From JAKLKS01 sp964370855 (GTDB lineage Bacteria > Planctomycetota > JAJSAM01 > JAKLKS01): 10,886 nt of DNA. The position numbers and the translations under genes are program-made. Below the pieces are notes generated by a model. It saw only the letters and a program-made list of their open reading frames with translations. It was not told the DNA's origin and searched no databases. The stretch spans positions 1 through 10,886 of the forward strand of contig CAYJMF010000137.1 in assembly GCA_964370855.1 (NCBI GenBank). The letters run 5' to 3'. Of this stretch, positions 1-6,483 are shown piece by piece. Within the stretch, counting starts at the first letter, position 1. Each line of letters opens with the position of its first letter.

Positions 1-111
1 AACCAACGGAACTCGCTTGGCGGGGAGGGCCTCCTCATGGAAGGCGCGCAACGCCAGAGAGGACCCACACGATCCAGCGAGGAGCCGAGGGGATCGCCCA
101 GGCGTGCAACC

Positions 112-152
112 CCCGTTTCGCCGCCAATCTGGGTCGGGTTCGGTATGGCGGC
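112..152. repeat. 41-bp intergenic hairpin repeat, copy 1
   Basis: These 41 bases are identical to 4157-4197. The unit contains an inverted repeat, CGCCGCCA (119-126) against TGGCGGCG (146-153), around a 19-nt loop. In this copy GTT (115-117) can also pair with AAC (156-158) across a small internal loop. It lies about 50 bp upstream of the kinase start codon, and copy 2 is also upstream of a gene. Both copies are intergenic. It could be a REP/MITE-like element, an RNA hairpin in the leader, or a regulator site; the sequence alone does not decide. Confidence 0.85.
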
Positions 153-187
153 GGTAACCTTCTGCGGCGGATCCGTCAGGTAGGGTC

Positions 188-194
188 GAGGAGG
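188..194 (+). promoter_or_regulatory. Shine-Dalgarno site of the kinase gene
   Basis: GAGGAGG ends 6 nt before the ATG at 201, a near-ideal match and spacing. It fixes the start of the kinase gene. No convincing -10/-35 pair is visible between the 41-bp repeat and this site. Confidence 0.8.
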
Positions 195-200
195 TTCGCC

Positions 201-3200
201 ATGCCCGACACGCCCGCCTGCCCGACCTGCGGAAGCCCCGTGCCCCCGGGAAGCCCCGGGGGGGCCTGCCCGCGCTGTCTCCTCGCCGCGGGGCTCGAGA
301 GCGGACCCGCCGCGGACCGCGCCGCCCCCCCGACCCCGGAGGAGATGGCCCGCCACTTCCCCGGGCTCGAGATCCTCGAGGTCCTCGGCCAGGGGGGCAT
401 GGGCATCGTCTACCGGGCCCGCCACCGCAACCTCGACCGCATGGTGGCCCTCAAGGTCCTCCCCCCGGAGGCCGCCCGCGAGCCCTCCTTCCCCGAGCGG
501 TTCACCCGCGAGGCCCGCACCCTCGCCCGCCTCCATCACCCCCACATCGTCGGCGTCCACGACTTCGGCGAGACCGGCGGCCTCTACTGGCTGGTGATGG
601 AGTACGTGGACGGGCCGAACCTCCGCCAGGTCATCCGCGAGGGGAGCCTCGAGCCGAAGCAGGCGCTGGCCATCGTGCCCCAGGTCTGCGACGCCCTCCA
701 GTACGCCCACGACCAGGGCATCGTCCACAGGGACATCAAGCCGGAGAACATCCTGCTCGACCGCGAGGGGCAGGTGAAGATCGCCGATTTCGGCCTCGCC
801 CGCATCGTGCAACGCGCCCCCGTGGACCTCACCCTCACCCGCGAGGGCCAGGTCCTCGGCACCCTCCACTACATGGCCCCGGAGCAGTACCGCTCCCCGG
901 ACACCGTGGACCACCGCGCCGACATCTACAGCCTCGGCGTCGTCTTCTACGAGATGCTCACCGGCGAGCTCCCCATGGGCGTCTTCCCGCCCCCCTCGCG
1001 GCGGCTCGGCGTGGACGCCCGTCTCGACGGCGTCGTGATGCGCGCCCTCGAGAAGGAGCGGGACCAGCGGTGGCAGCACGCCTCCGACGTCCGGACGCAG
1101 GTCGATTCCATCGCCGCGGGGCCGGCCCCGGCGGCGGACGCCGCGGAGGCCGCTCCCGCCCCCGACGGGAAGCGCACCCGCGAGGAGGATTCCGACGGCG
1201 GGGTCCGGCTCACCATCCACAAGGAGTGGAAGGACGGGGACCCGGACGCCCCCCTCAGCCGCATGGCCGTCGTCGCCGGGCTCGGCGTCCCCCTCGCCTT
1301 CGCCCTCGGCGCCGCGGGCTGGGCCATCACGGAGGCCCTGACCCACGGAACCGTCGAGGAGGAGCTCTGCCCGCGCGTCGCCGCCATCACGGCGGGGGCG
1401 ACGCTGCTGTTCACCGCGGTCCTCGGCATCGTCTCCTGGATCCGCATCCACCACGCCGCGGGCCGCCTCCGCGGCCTCTCCTGGGCCATGGCGGGGACCT
1501 TCCTCAACCCCTTCGTCCTCTGCGCCGGGGTGCCGGCGGCGTTCCTCCTCGAACCGGGGAACGCCCCCATGAGCGGCGAGCATCCCGACTTCGGCGGCCT
1601 CCGCGGGGACCGCATCCCCCCCATGGCCGCGGAGGGGGTGCGCGGACGCGCGCACTCCGTCCTGGGCGGTCCGCTCACGATGAGCGAAGGGCACCGCGAG
1701 TGGATCGTCCGGGAGATGGACGATCTCTGGCGCGCCGCGGGCGCCGGCCTCCTCCACCAGGCCTACCTCGCCGGGGAGGAGGGGAAGGTCCCGTCGGCCT
1801 GGTCGGTGCGCTACGTCGCACTCTCGCCGGACGGGTGGAGCGGACGGGTCGTCGTCTCCGACGGGAAGCGGACCCTGGCCTTCCCCGTGGCCCACGACGG
1901 GCAGGGGTGGTCGGTGCCCGAGGGGGACCGGGAGGAGAAGAGCGGTCCGCCCGCGGAGGGGGACCGGGACGGGAGGATCCTCGACGGGGCGGGGGCGTCC
2001 CGGAAACGGCCGATCACGCGCCCCGCCGACGCCGCCCTCGTCACCCTCGCCACCCCGGGCATGACGGAGGAGGACAGGGCCGACCTCGTCACCCGCCTCC
2101 GCGCCACGTGGGCCCGCAGCGGCGCCGAGTTCCTCCGGACGCGGTTCCCCGGCACCGAACGCGCCCTCCGCTTCCCCGGAATGCGGCTCCACGCCGTGGT
2201 ACTCCGCGCCGACGGGCTCGTGGGCCGCATGGTCCTCACCGACGGGAGCGCCGTCGTCGCCGTCCCCATCGCCCCGGGCATCGGCTTCTGGGAGATTTCC
2301 GACGATCCCGCCGAGTGGCTCGACCGCCCCGCCGACGACACCGACCTTGACGGGTTCCTCGGCGGCCCCGGCCCCGGCGGCGGCGGATGGCCGTCGCCGC
2401 CGGACGGGGCCCGCACTCCGGTTCCCCCCGACGCAGGGGGCGCCGTTTCGAACCCCTTGCCCGCCCCCCCCATCCTCGTGCAGGAAGGTGCGGTCCGGGG
2501 CGGCCCGATCAGGTGGACCGACGGGGACCGGGCCGAGGCCGGCGCCTCCTTCCTGCGGTACTGGGCCCGTGAGGGCAGGACCCTCCTCGCCGCCGCGATG
2601 GCCTTGCGCCGGGAACCGGGCCAGGTCGATGCACCGGCCCAGACCCTTTCGGTCTTTCTCCTGTACTTCGATGCGACGGGACGCACCGCCCGCGTCGTCC
2701 TGACCGGCCCTCGGGACACCATCGCCTTCGTCGTCGAGAGGACCGGCGAGGACTGGTCCCTCCTCGAGAAGGGCCAGGGCATCGTCCACGTCCCCCGCAC
2801 CGCGGGGCCGGAGTGGCTGGACCCGAAGTATGGGCCTCGCCAGGATCCGCCGGCCCCGGACACCGGGGGCGGTACGCCCACTCCTCCGGACGGGGGGGGC
2901 GGTACGCCCACTCCTCCCTCCGATCCCGCTCTCGCCGCCGACGCCTGCCTCGTGCACGGACTCCCCGCGGGGCGCTCCGCCGCGGAGCTCGCCGCCGTCG
3001 CGCGGGCGGTGCGCGCCCTCTGGCGGGAGAAGGGGCCGGAATACGTGCGGAAGACCGTCCCCTCGCCGGTCCCCGCCGGCGCCCCCGCCCGCATCCCCGG
3101 GAACGCGGCGGACTACACGCTCTTCGCCGTGGCCCTGGAGGAGGGCGGCCGCACCGGCCGCGCCGTCCTCGGCAACGGCACCGTCGCCCTCTCCGTGCCC

Positions 3201-3302
3201 GTCGAGCGGGACGGGGAGGTCTGGGTGCTCGGCGAATCCGGCTGGGAGTCCCGCTTCTCCCCGCCGGGGAAGGCCGACGAGGACGGCCACCTCTTCCGGT
3301 GA
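201..3302 (+). CDS. Membrane Ser/Thr protein kinase with N-terminal zinc ribbon and four-repeat C-terminal region
   Basis: This 1033-aa Hanks-type kinase should phosphorylate Ser/Thr on cytoplasmic targets. A zinc ribbon comes first (C7-x2-C10, C23-x2-C26). The kinase domain covers about 55-300 and all key elements are present: glycine loop GQGGMG (63-68), VALK lysine K85, helix-C Glu E104, HRD (176-178) with N183, DFG (196-198) and APE (226-228). A polar linker leads to three predicted membrane helices at about 355-380, 391-413 and 426-450. An odd number of helices places residues 451-1033 outside the cytoplasm. That region holds four diverged copies of an unrecognised module (about 500-575, 625-700, 775-858, 928-1012), separated by Gly/Pro-rich linkers. 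The start is set by GAGGAGG 6 nt upstream. The stop overlaps the sigma factor start (GTGA), so the two are probably translated together. The kinase call is firm; the stimulus is unknown. Confidence 0.95.
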   Translation: MPDTPACPTCGSPVPPGSPGGACPRCLLAAGLESGPAADRAAPPTPEEMARHFPGLEILEVLGQGGMGIVYRARHRNLDRMVALKVLPPEAAREPSFPERFTREARTLARLHHPHIVGVHDFGETGGLYWLVMEYVDGPNLRQVIREGSLEPKQALAIVPQVCDALQYAHDQGIVHRDIKPENILLDREGQVKIADFGLARIVQRAPVDLTLTREGQVLGTLHYMAPEQYRSPDTVDHRADIYSLGVVFYEMLTGELPMGVFPPPSRRLGVDARLDGVVMRALEKERDQRWQHASDVRTQVDSIAAGPAPAADAAEAAPAPDGKRTREEDSDGGVRLTIHKEWKDGDPDAPLSRMAVVAGLGVPLAFALGAAGWAITEALTHGTVEEELCPRVAAITAGATLLFTAVLGIVSWIRIHHAAGRLRGLSWAMAGTFLNPFVLCAGVPAAFLLEPGNAPMSGEHPDFGGLRGDRIPPMAAEGVRGRAHSVLGGPLTMSEGHREWIVREMDDLWRAAGAGLLHQAYLAGEEGKVPSAWSVRYVALSPDGWSGRVVVSDGKRTLAFPVAHDGQGWSVPEGDREEKSGPPAEGDRDGRILDGAGASRKRPITRPADAALVTLATPGMTEEDRADLVTRLRATWARSGAEFLRTRFPGTERALRFPGMRLHAVVLRADGLVGRMVLTDGSAVVAVPIAPGIGFWEISDDPAEWLDRPADDTDLDGFLGGPGPGGGGWPSPPDGARTPVPPDAGGAVSNPLPAPPILVQEGAVRGGPIRWTDGDRAEAGASFLRYWAREGRTLLAAAMALRREPGQVDAPAQTLSVFLLYFDATGRTARVVLTGPRDTIAFVVERTGEDWSLLEKGQGIVHVPRTAGPEWLDPKYGPRQDPPAPDTGGGTPTPPDGGGGTPTPPSDPALAADACLVHGLPAGRSAAELAAVARAVRALWREKGPEYVRKTVPSPVPAGAPARIPGNAADYTLFAVALEEGGRTGRAVLGNGTVALSVPVERDGEVWVLGESGWESRFSPPGKADEDGHLFR
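2865..2917 (+). repeat. Tandem 30-bp repeat coding a GGGGTPTPP linker
   Basis: A 23-bp stretch at 2865-2887 recurs exactly at 2895-2917, a 30-bp period. It encodes GGGTPTPPD and GGGGTPTPPS (kinase residues about 889-907), the linker between the third and fourth C-terminal modules. Each copy contains the small hairpin GGGCG-GTA-CGCCC. The period is a multiple of three, so copy-number change would lengthen or shorten the linker without breaking the frame. Confidence 0.85.
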
Positions 3303-4021
3303 CCCGCCCCTCCACCCCGCCCGGCTCCGCCCGGTTCCGCACGACCCGCTGGAGCCTCGTCGTCGCGGCCGGCGCGGCGGAGGGGAGCGGGGGGCGGGCG
3401 GCGCTGGAGACCCTCTGCCGGGACTCCTGGTTCCCGCTCTACGCCTTCGCCCGCCGGGGCGGCGCCGCGCCCGCCGACGCCGCGGACCTCGTGCAGGGGT
3501 TCTTCGCCGACCTTCTCGAGCGGGAGGGGATTGCCGCCGCCGACCCGGAACGGGGCCGGTTCCGCACCTTCCTGCTGGCGGCCTTCCGCCACCACGCCTC
3601 GAAGGAGCGGGAGAAGGCGCGGGCGGCGAAGCGGGGCGGCGGCGCCGTCCTCTCCCTCGACTTCGCCGACGGGGAGAGCCGCTACCTCGCCGAGCCCGTG
3701 GACGACCGGACCCCGGAGAGGATCTACGAGCGCCGCTGGGCGCTGGCCCTCCTCGACCGGGTCCTCGGGGATCTCGAGGCCGACTACGCAGGCGACCGGG
3801 CCCCCCTCTTCCGGACCCTCCGCCCCTGGCTCGCCGGCGGGGATCCCCCCTCCCACGCCGAGGCCGCCGCCGCCCTCGGCCTCTCCGAGGGGGCCGTCAA
3901 AGTCGCCCTCCACCGGCTGCGCCGGCGCTACCGGGACCTGCTCCGGGCCGCCATCGCCGAGACCGTGGCCACCCCGGAGGAGGTGGAGGACGAGATCCGC
4001 CACCTTCTCGGCGCGGTGTAG
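3299..4021 (+). CDS. ECF-type RNA polymerase sigma factor
   Basis: This 240-aa sigma-70-family factor should direct core RNA polymerase to a specific promoter set. Region 2 is at about 38-110 (WFPLYAFARR, then DAADLVQGFFADLLE at 60-74 and RFRTFLLAAF at 87-96). Region 4 carries the helix-turn-helix AEAAAALGLSEGAVKVALHR (187-206). The RTTRW start and the C-terminal TVATPEEVEDEIRHLL tail resemble the sigma factors common in Planctomycetota, Verrucomicrobiota and Acidobacteriota, many of which are encoded next to Ser/Thr kinases. The start is GTG at 3299, overlapping the kinase TGA, and puts RTTRW at residue 14; no strong Shine-Dalgarno site precedes it, which fits translational coupling. No anti-sigma gene is visible, so the coupled kinase is the obvious candidate regulator. 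The exact ECF subgroup cannot be assigned by eye. Confidence 0.93.
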   Translation: MTRPSTPPGSARFRTTRWSLVVAAGAAEGSGGRAALETLCRDSWFPLYAFARRGGAAPADAADLVQGFFADLLEREGIAAADPERGRFRTFLLAAFRHHASKEREKARAAKRGGGAVLSLDFADGESRYLAEPVDDRTPERIYERRWALALLDRVLGDLEADYAGDRAPLFRTLRPWLAGGDPPSHAEAAAALGLSEGAVKVALHRLRRRYRDLLRAAIAETVATPEEVEDEIRHLLGAV

Positions 4022-4055
4022 GCCGCCCGGCCGCCAGCCCGGTCGCCTAAACGAA

Positions 4056-4076
4056 CCCCCCCCCCAATGGGGGGGG
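4056..4076 (+). terminator. C-run/G-run inverted repeat after the kinase-sigma operon
   Basis: Ten C residues, AAT, then eight G residues form a possible hairpin 34 nt after the sigma factor stop. No T tract follows, so it is not a classical intrinsic terminator. The homopolymers lie close to an N gap, so part of this may be a sequencing or assembly artefact. Confidence 0.3.
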
Positions 4077-4117
4077 CGAGGGGGGGTTACGGCCGGGGGG
4101 GCGACCACCCGGGAGGG

Positions 4118-4127
4118 NNNNNNNNNN
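4118..4127. other. Assembly gap (10 N)
   Basis: Ten N bases within G-rich intergenic sequence. The true distance between the sigma factor operon and the downstream zinc-ribbon genes is therefore unknown, and sequence (even a small gene) may be missing here. Confidence 0.97.
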
Positions 4128-4156
4128 ACGGGGGATTCCCGCCCGGGCGGAAACAT

Positions 4157-4197
4157 CCCGTTTCGCCGCCAATCTGGGTCGGGTTCGGTATGGCGGC
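4157..4197. repeat. 41-bp intergenic hairpin repeat, copy 2
   Basis: Identical over 41 bp to 112-152. The stem is GCCGCCA (4165-4171) against TGGCGGC (4191-4197); the outermost pair of copy 1 is lost because base 4198 is C. A T5 run follows at 4208-4212. The copy lies about 95 bp upstream of the first zinc-ribbon gene, in the same orientation as copy 1 lies to the kinase gene. Confidence 0.85.
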
Positions 4198-4238
4198 CGG
4201 GCGCAACTTTTTGTGAATCAACGATTTAGGTAGAGCGA

Positions 4239-4272
4239 TTGCGGAACATCCCCCGCCATTTTGCGGTACGAT
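4239..4272 (+). promoter_or_regulatory. AT-richer promoter region with a 22-bp-spaced direct repeat
   Basis: TTGCGGAAC (4239-4247) recurs as TTGCGGTAC (4261-4269), 22 bp apart, about two helical turns, and both are followed by ATCCCC-like sequence. A -10-like TACGAT (4267-4272) overlaps the second copy; a matching TACGATCCC occurs at 4514-4522 before the next gene. The stretch 4205-4270 is noticeably richer in A/T than its surroundings. It is a plausible promoter/operator for the gene at 4291, but no consensus -35 is seen. Confidence 0.45.
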
Positions 4273-4278
4273 CCCCTC

Positions 4279-4284
4279 AGGAGG
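4279..4284 (+). promoter_or_regulatory. Shine-Dalgarno site of the first zinc-ribbon gene
   Basis: AGGAGG ends 6 nt before GTG at 4291. This selects the GTG over the in-frame TTG at 4261, which lies upstream of the ribosome-binding site. Confidence 0.75.
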
Positions 4285-4290
4285 TGTTCC

Positions 4291-4476
4291 GTGCCCGACG
4301 AAACCGATCCGAGGACGACGACCCTGCGGTGGGAGACGGCCCGCTGTCCGAGGTGCAAGGAGCGCACGACCTTCTGGCTCGAAGGGGAGGGGCGCTCCCG
4401 CTGCTCCCAGTGCAATCAGGAGGTCGACCGGTCCGCCGGCCTCGGCCTCGACTCGAGCATCTTCCAGACCCGGTAG
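4291..4476 (+). CDS. Small zinc-ribbon protein (61 aa)
   Basis: This short protein has a C-x2-C-x15-C-x2-C zinc ribbon (C19, C22, C38, C41) with a Trp at position 29 between the knuckles. It has no signal peptide or membrane helix, so it is probably cytoplasmic. The GTG start is supported by AGGAGG at 6 nt. It precedes a second small gene with exactly the same Cys and Trp spacing, so the pair look like diverged paralogues. Isolated zinc ribbons of this size may bind nucleic acid or protein partners, but nothing here identifies a specific role. Confidence 0.72.
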   Translation: MPDETDPRTTTLRWETARCPRCKERTTFWLEGEGRSRCSQCNQEVDRSAGLGLDSSIFQTR

Positions 4477-4513
4477 GATTTCCCGGATTTCCTGTCGGGT
4501 TCCGGCCGCCGTT

Positions 4514-4519
4514 TACGAT
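4514..4519 (+). promoter_or_regulatory. Possible -10 element before the second zinc-ribbon gene
   Basis: TACGAT lies 11 nt before the ATG at 4531 and is followed by CCC, as at 4267-4275. No -35 consensus and no clear Shine-Dalgarno site accompany it. A transcript from here would have a leader of only a few bases; read-through from the upstream gene is equally possible. Confidence 0.35.
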
Positions 4520-4530
4520 CCCATGGCTGG

Positions 4531-4731
4531 ATGCCTGAACCCACCTCCCGGTCGGAATGGCGCCTGGCCTTCTGCTCCGACTGCCGCTCCACCTCCAACC
4601 ACTGGCGCATCCGGGACCGCCTCTTCCGGTGCACCCGTTGCGCCGCGGCGAGGGAGCTGCCCGACGTCTACCACGACCGGGCCGGGCTCATCGAGCCCCT
4701 GATGCCGGCTCCGCCGAACCCCGGCCGCTAG
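4531..4731 (+). CDS. Small zinc-ribbon protein, paralogue of the upstream one (66 aa)
   Basis: The zinc ribbon has C15, C18, C34 and C37 with W25, giving C-x2-C-x6-W-x8-C-x2-C, the same spacing as in the preceding 61-aa protein. A short acidic/hydrophobic C-terminus follows (DVYHDRAGLIEPL). No signal peptide or membrane segment is seen. ATG at 4531 is preferred because the ATG at 4523 is in another frame that yields only a low-complexity Pro/Ser/Thr/Ala product. There is no good Shine-Dalgarno site. The stop overlaps the stop of the convergent CAP-domain gene within CTAG. Function unknown. Confidence 0.65.
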   Translation: MPEPTSRSEWRLAFCSDCRSTSNHWRIRDRLFRCTRCAAARELPDVYHDRAGLIEPLMPAPPNPGR

Positions 4732-6410
4732 CGGTCCCCCGTCGGCGGGTCCGGCGCCACGTCCGGTGCAGGCGGCGGGAGCGGGTCCGGCTCCTCGAGG
4801 CTCGTTCCCGTGGCCCGCCCGAAGAGCTGCGTGAAGTGGTCCTCCGACCGCCCGCAGCCGAGTTCCGTCCACCCCTTGCCCAGCATGTTGCGGTGGTGGC
4901 CCGAGGAGTGGAACCAGCCGTCGAAGGCCCCGCGCCCCGTGTCGAGCCCCATGGAAATGTTCTCCCCCACGCCCCCCGTGTACCCCTGGCGGGCGGCGCG
5001 CTTGCCCGGGGTCTCGAGGCCCGGCGTCGGGCTCTCGTGGGCGAAGTAGGCGTTGAGGCGCATGTGCTTCGAGTGCCCCCGCGCGGCGCGCACGAGCCGC
5101 TCGTGGATCTTCACGGCGGGGAGCCCCATCATGATCCGGTACTCGTTCACCGCCAGTACGTTGTCCCGCTCCTCGAAGTCCGCGGAGGTGCGCACCTTGC
5201 GGTTGTAGTCGAGGACCTTCTCCGAGTACTCGACGAAGACCATGCCGGAGACGTCGAGGAGGGCGTTGGCGGGCCCCTTCACGGCGGCCATGTCGGGCAC
5301 GTACTCCCCCGCCTCCCCCCCGTTCTCCGTGGCGGCGATCCAGCCGTCCACCTCGGCGACCTCCTTCATGGCCTCGTGGAGGGCGGGGTCCCAGCCGGCC
5401 ACCACCTCGAAGGGGTCGGACCAGATCTGGCGCACGAGGTCCACGAGGCGGTCCACCTCCTCCTGCCCCCGGTGGTCGGGGCTCGGGTAGGGGTACTTCT
5501 TCGCGTCGTTGATGAGGGCGAGGGCTGCGTCCCGCCGCTTCCCCAGTTCATCCTTCAGGCGCGCCTTCGTCGCCGGCGAGGAGAAGACCTTCATGGCGGC
5601 CAGCCGCTCGCCGATGCGCCCGCGGCGGGCGCGGAGCCCCTTGTAGAGGGTCCACCGGCCCGGCTCCCCCATGGCGCGGAGGGTCTCGAAGGCCTTCGCC
5701 CGCTTCGGGGCGTCCTCCCCGACGAGGTCGTGGAAGGCCGCGGCCTTCGCCTCCTCGAGCACGAGGGCGTCCCGGTCCTCGGGCCGCAGGAGGGAGCCGT
5801 CGTGCTCCACGTATCCCCCCGCGGGCGGGGGCTCGTTCCGCCAGCGGGCCAGCGCCGCCGAGGCCGCGGTCCCGTCCCCCCCGCCCTTGAGGTAGCGCAG
5901 CAGCGCCGCCTCGGCCTCGTCGGAGGCGCCGGCCGCGTGGAGGAGCGCCGCCGCCCCGAGGAGGTCCTCCCCCGCGGGCCGCGCCCGGTCGAGGAGGTCG
6001 GCGAGGACCTTCCGGTCGAGGCTCGCCCAGCCCATCCTGGAGGCGGTCCCCTGGACCGACGCGGTGATGCCGGCCCGGTCCGCTGCCTGGACCGTGGCGG
6101 CGACGGCCTTCGTCAGGGCGATTCGCCCGAACCGGTCGGGGTGCTCCGCCACGGCGCGCACGACGGCGTCCACGCCCCGGAGCGCCAGCGCCGCGTCGGC
6201 GCGGAGTCCGAGGATCCGCTCCCGCTCGGCGCCGGAGGCGGCCGCCGCGGCGGCGTCGTAGGGGGGGAGGGCGGCGGCGAAGTCCCGGGCCTTCACCGCG
6301 GCCGCGGCCGCCTTCTCCGGTGCGTCGGCGGGGACGGCGCCGCCCCCCTCGGCGCGGAGCGGGTGGGGAAACGTCAGCAGGAGGAACGGCAGGAGGAGGG
6401 AGAGGCGCAT
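4728..6410 (-). CDS. Secreted protein with C-terminal CAP (SCP/YkwD-like) domain
   Basis: This 560-aa exported protein begins with a signal peptide (MRLSLLLPFLLLTF, probable cleavage after about A20). Residues 25-300 are Ala-rich and probably helical, with no domain I recognise. The CAP domain is at about 419-533 and shows the expected cavity residues: H446 in HSKHM, E483 in GENI and H505/H506 in SSGHHRNML, plus FAHESP. A Pro-rich tail ends the protein. Bacterial CAP domains are usually envelope or extracellular; their biochemical role is often unclear. ATG at 6410 is chosen because a TACAAT hexamer ends 7 nt upstream and the signal peptide begins there; ATG at 6419 overlaps that hexamer. An upstream open extension starting MPGTF reads through the GTGCCAGGCAC repeat and is unlikely. 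The gene converges on the small zinc-ribbon gene. Confidence 0.88.
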   Translation of the reverse strand: MRLSLLLPFLLLTFPHPLRAEGGGAVPADAPEKAAAAAVKARDFAAALPPYDAAAAAASGAERERILGLRADAALALRGVDAVVRAVAEHPDRFGRIALTKAVAATVQAADRAGITASVQGTASRMGWASLDRKVLADLLDRARPAGEDLLGAAALLHAAGASDEAEAALLRYLKGGGDGTAASAALARWRNEPPPAGGYVEHDGSLLRPEDRDALVLEEAKAAAFHDLVGEDAPKRAKAFETLRAMGEPGRWTLYKGLRARRGRIGERLAAMKVFSSPATKARLKDELGKRRDAALALINDAKKYPYPSPDHRGQEEVDRLVDLVRQIWSDPFEVVAGWDPALHEAMKEVAEVDGWIAATENGGEAGEYVPDMAAVKGPANALLDVSGMVFVEYSEKVLDYNRKVRTSADFEERDNVLAVNEYRIMMGLPAVKIHERLVRAARGHSKHMRLNAYFAHESPTPGLETPGKRAARQGYTGGVGENISMGLDTGRGAFDGWFHSSGHHRNMLGKGWTELGCGRSEDHFTQLFGRATGTSLEEPDPLPPPAPDVAPDPPTGDR

Positions 6411-6417
6411 CGGGTCC

Positions 6418-6423
6418 ATTGTA
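6418..6423 (-). promoter_or_regulatory. -10-like element of a probable leaderless promoter (CAP gene)
   Basis: On the minus strand TACAAT ends 7 nt before the ATG at 6410. Transcription starting about 7 nt after the -10 would begin at or next to the start codon. No Shine-Dalgarno site lies between. A -35 consensus is not apparent. Confidence 0.55.
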
Positions 6424-6465
6424 GAGAGCCCGAGACGCCGGCCGCGGAATCGCCGTGGTGGGAAA

Positions 6466-6476
6466 GTGCCTGGCAC
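6466..6476. repeat. GTGCCTGGCAC near-palindrome, copy 1
   Basis: This 11-bp near-palindrome (single central base) is also found at 10866-10876. Here it lies 7 nt after the stop codon of the minus-strand 435-aa gene, between two minus-strand genes. Similar GTGCC/GGCAC palindromes recur between genes in many bacteria, so it may be one of a dispersed family. One unpaired base cannot close a hairpin loop, so it acts as duplex palindrome or as a 4-bp stem. Confidence 0.6.
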
Positions 6477-6483
6477 GATCGTC

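Noticed and set aside
1..183. Frame open from base 1 to a TAG at 181-183, a possible 3' end of an upstream gene
   Set aside because: Codon third positions lack the G/C bias of real genes here, it runs through the 41-bp intergenic repeat, and the product has no recognisable features.
1070..2350. Long plus-strand open frame of 426 codons inside the kinase gene
   Set aside because: It encodes Arg/Pro/Gly-rich low-complexity sequence with no domain; it is the GC-driven shadow of the kinase frame.
112..4197. The 41-bp repeats as CRISPR units
   Set aside because: Only two copies 4 kb apart with genes between; there is no array and no cas gene.
4261..4290. In-frame TTG start for the first zinc-ribbon gene
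   Set aside because: AGGAGG at 4279-4284 points to the GTG at 4291; the extra residues lie over the promoter-like direct repeat.
4022..4290. tRNA or other structured RNA gene in the intergenic region
   Set aside because: No cloverleaf, T-loop consensus or known riboswitch pattern was found; the N gap limits the view.
6411..6476. Extended start (MPGTF) for the CAP-domain gene
   Set aside because: It would translate the GTGCCAGGCAC repeat and the -10-like TACAAT; the signal peptide begins at 6410.
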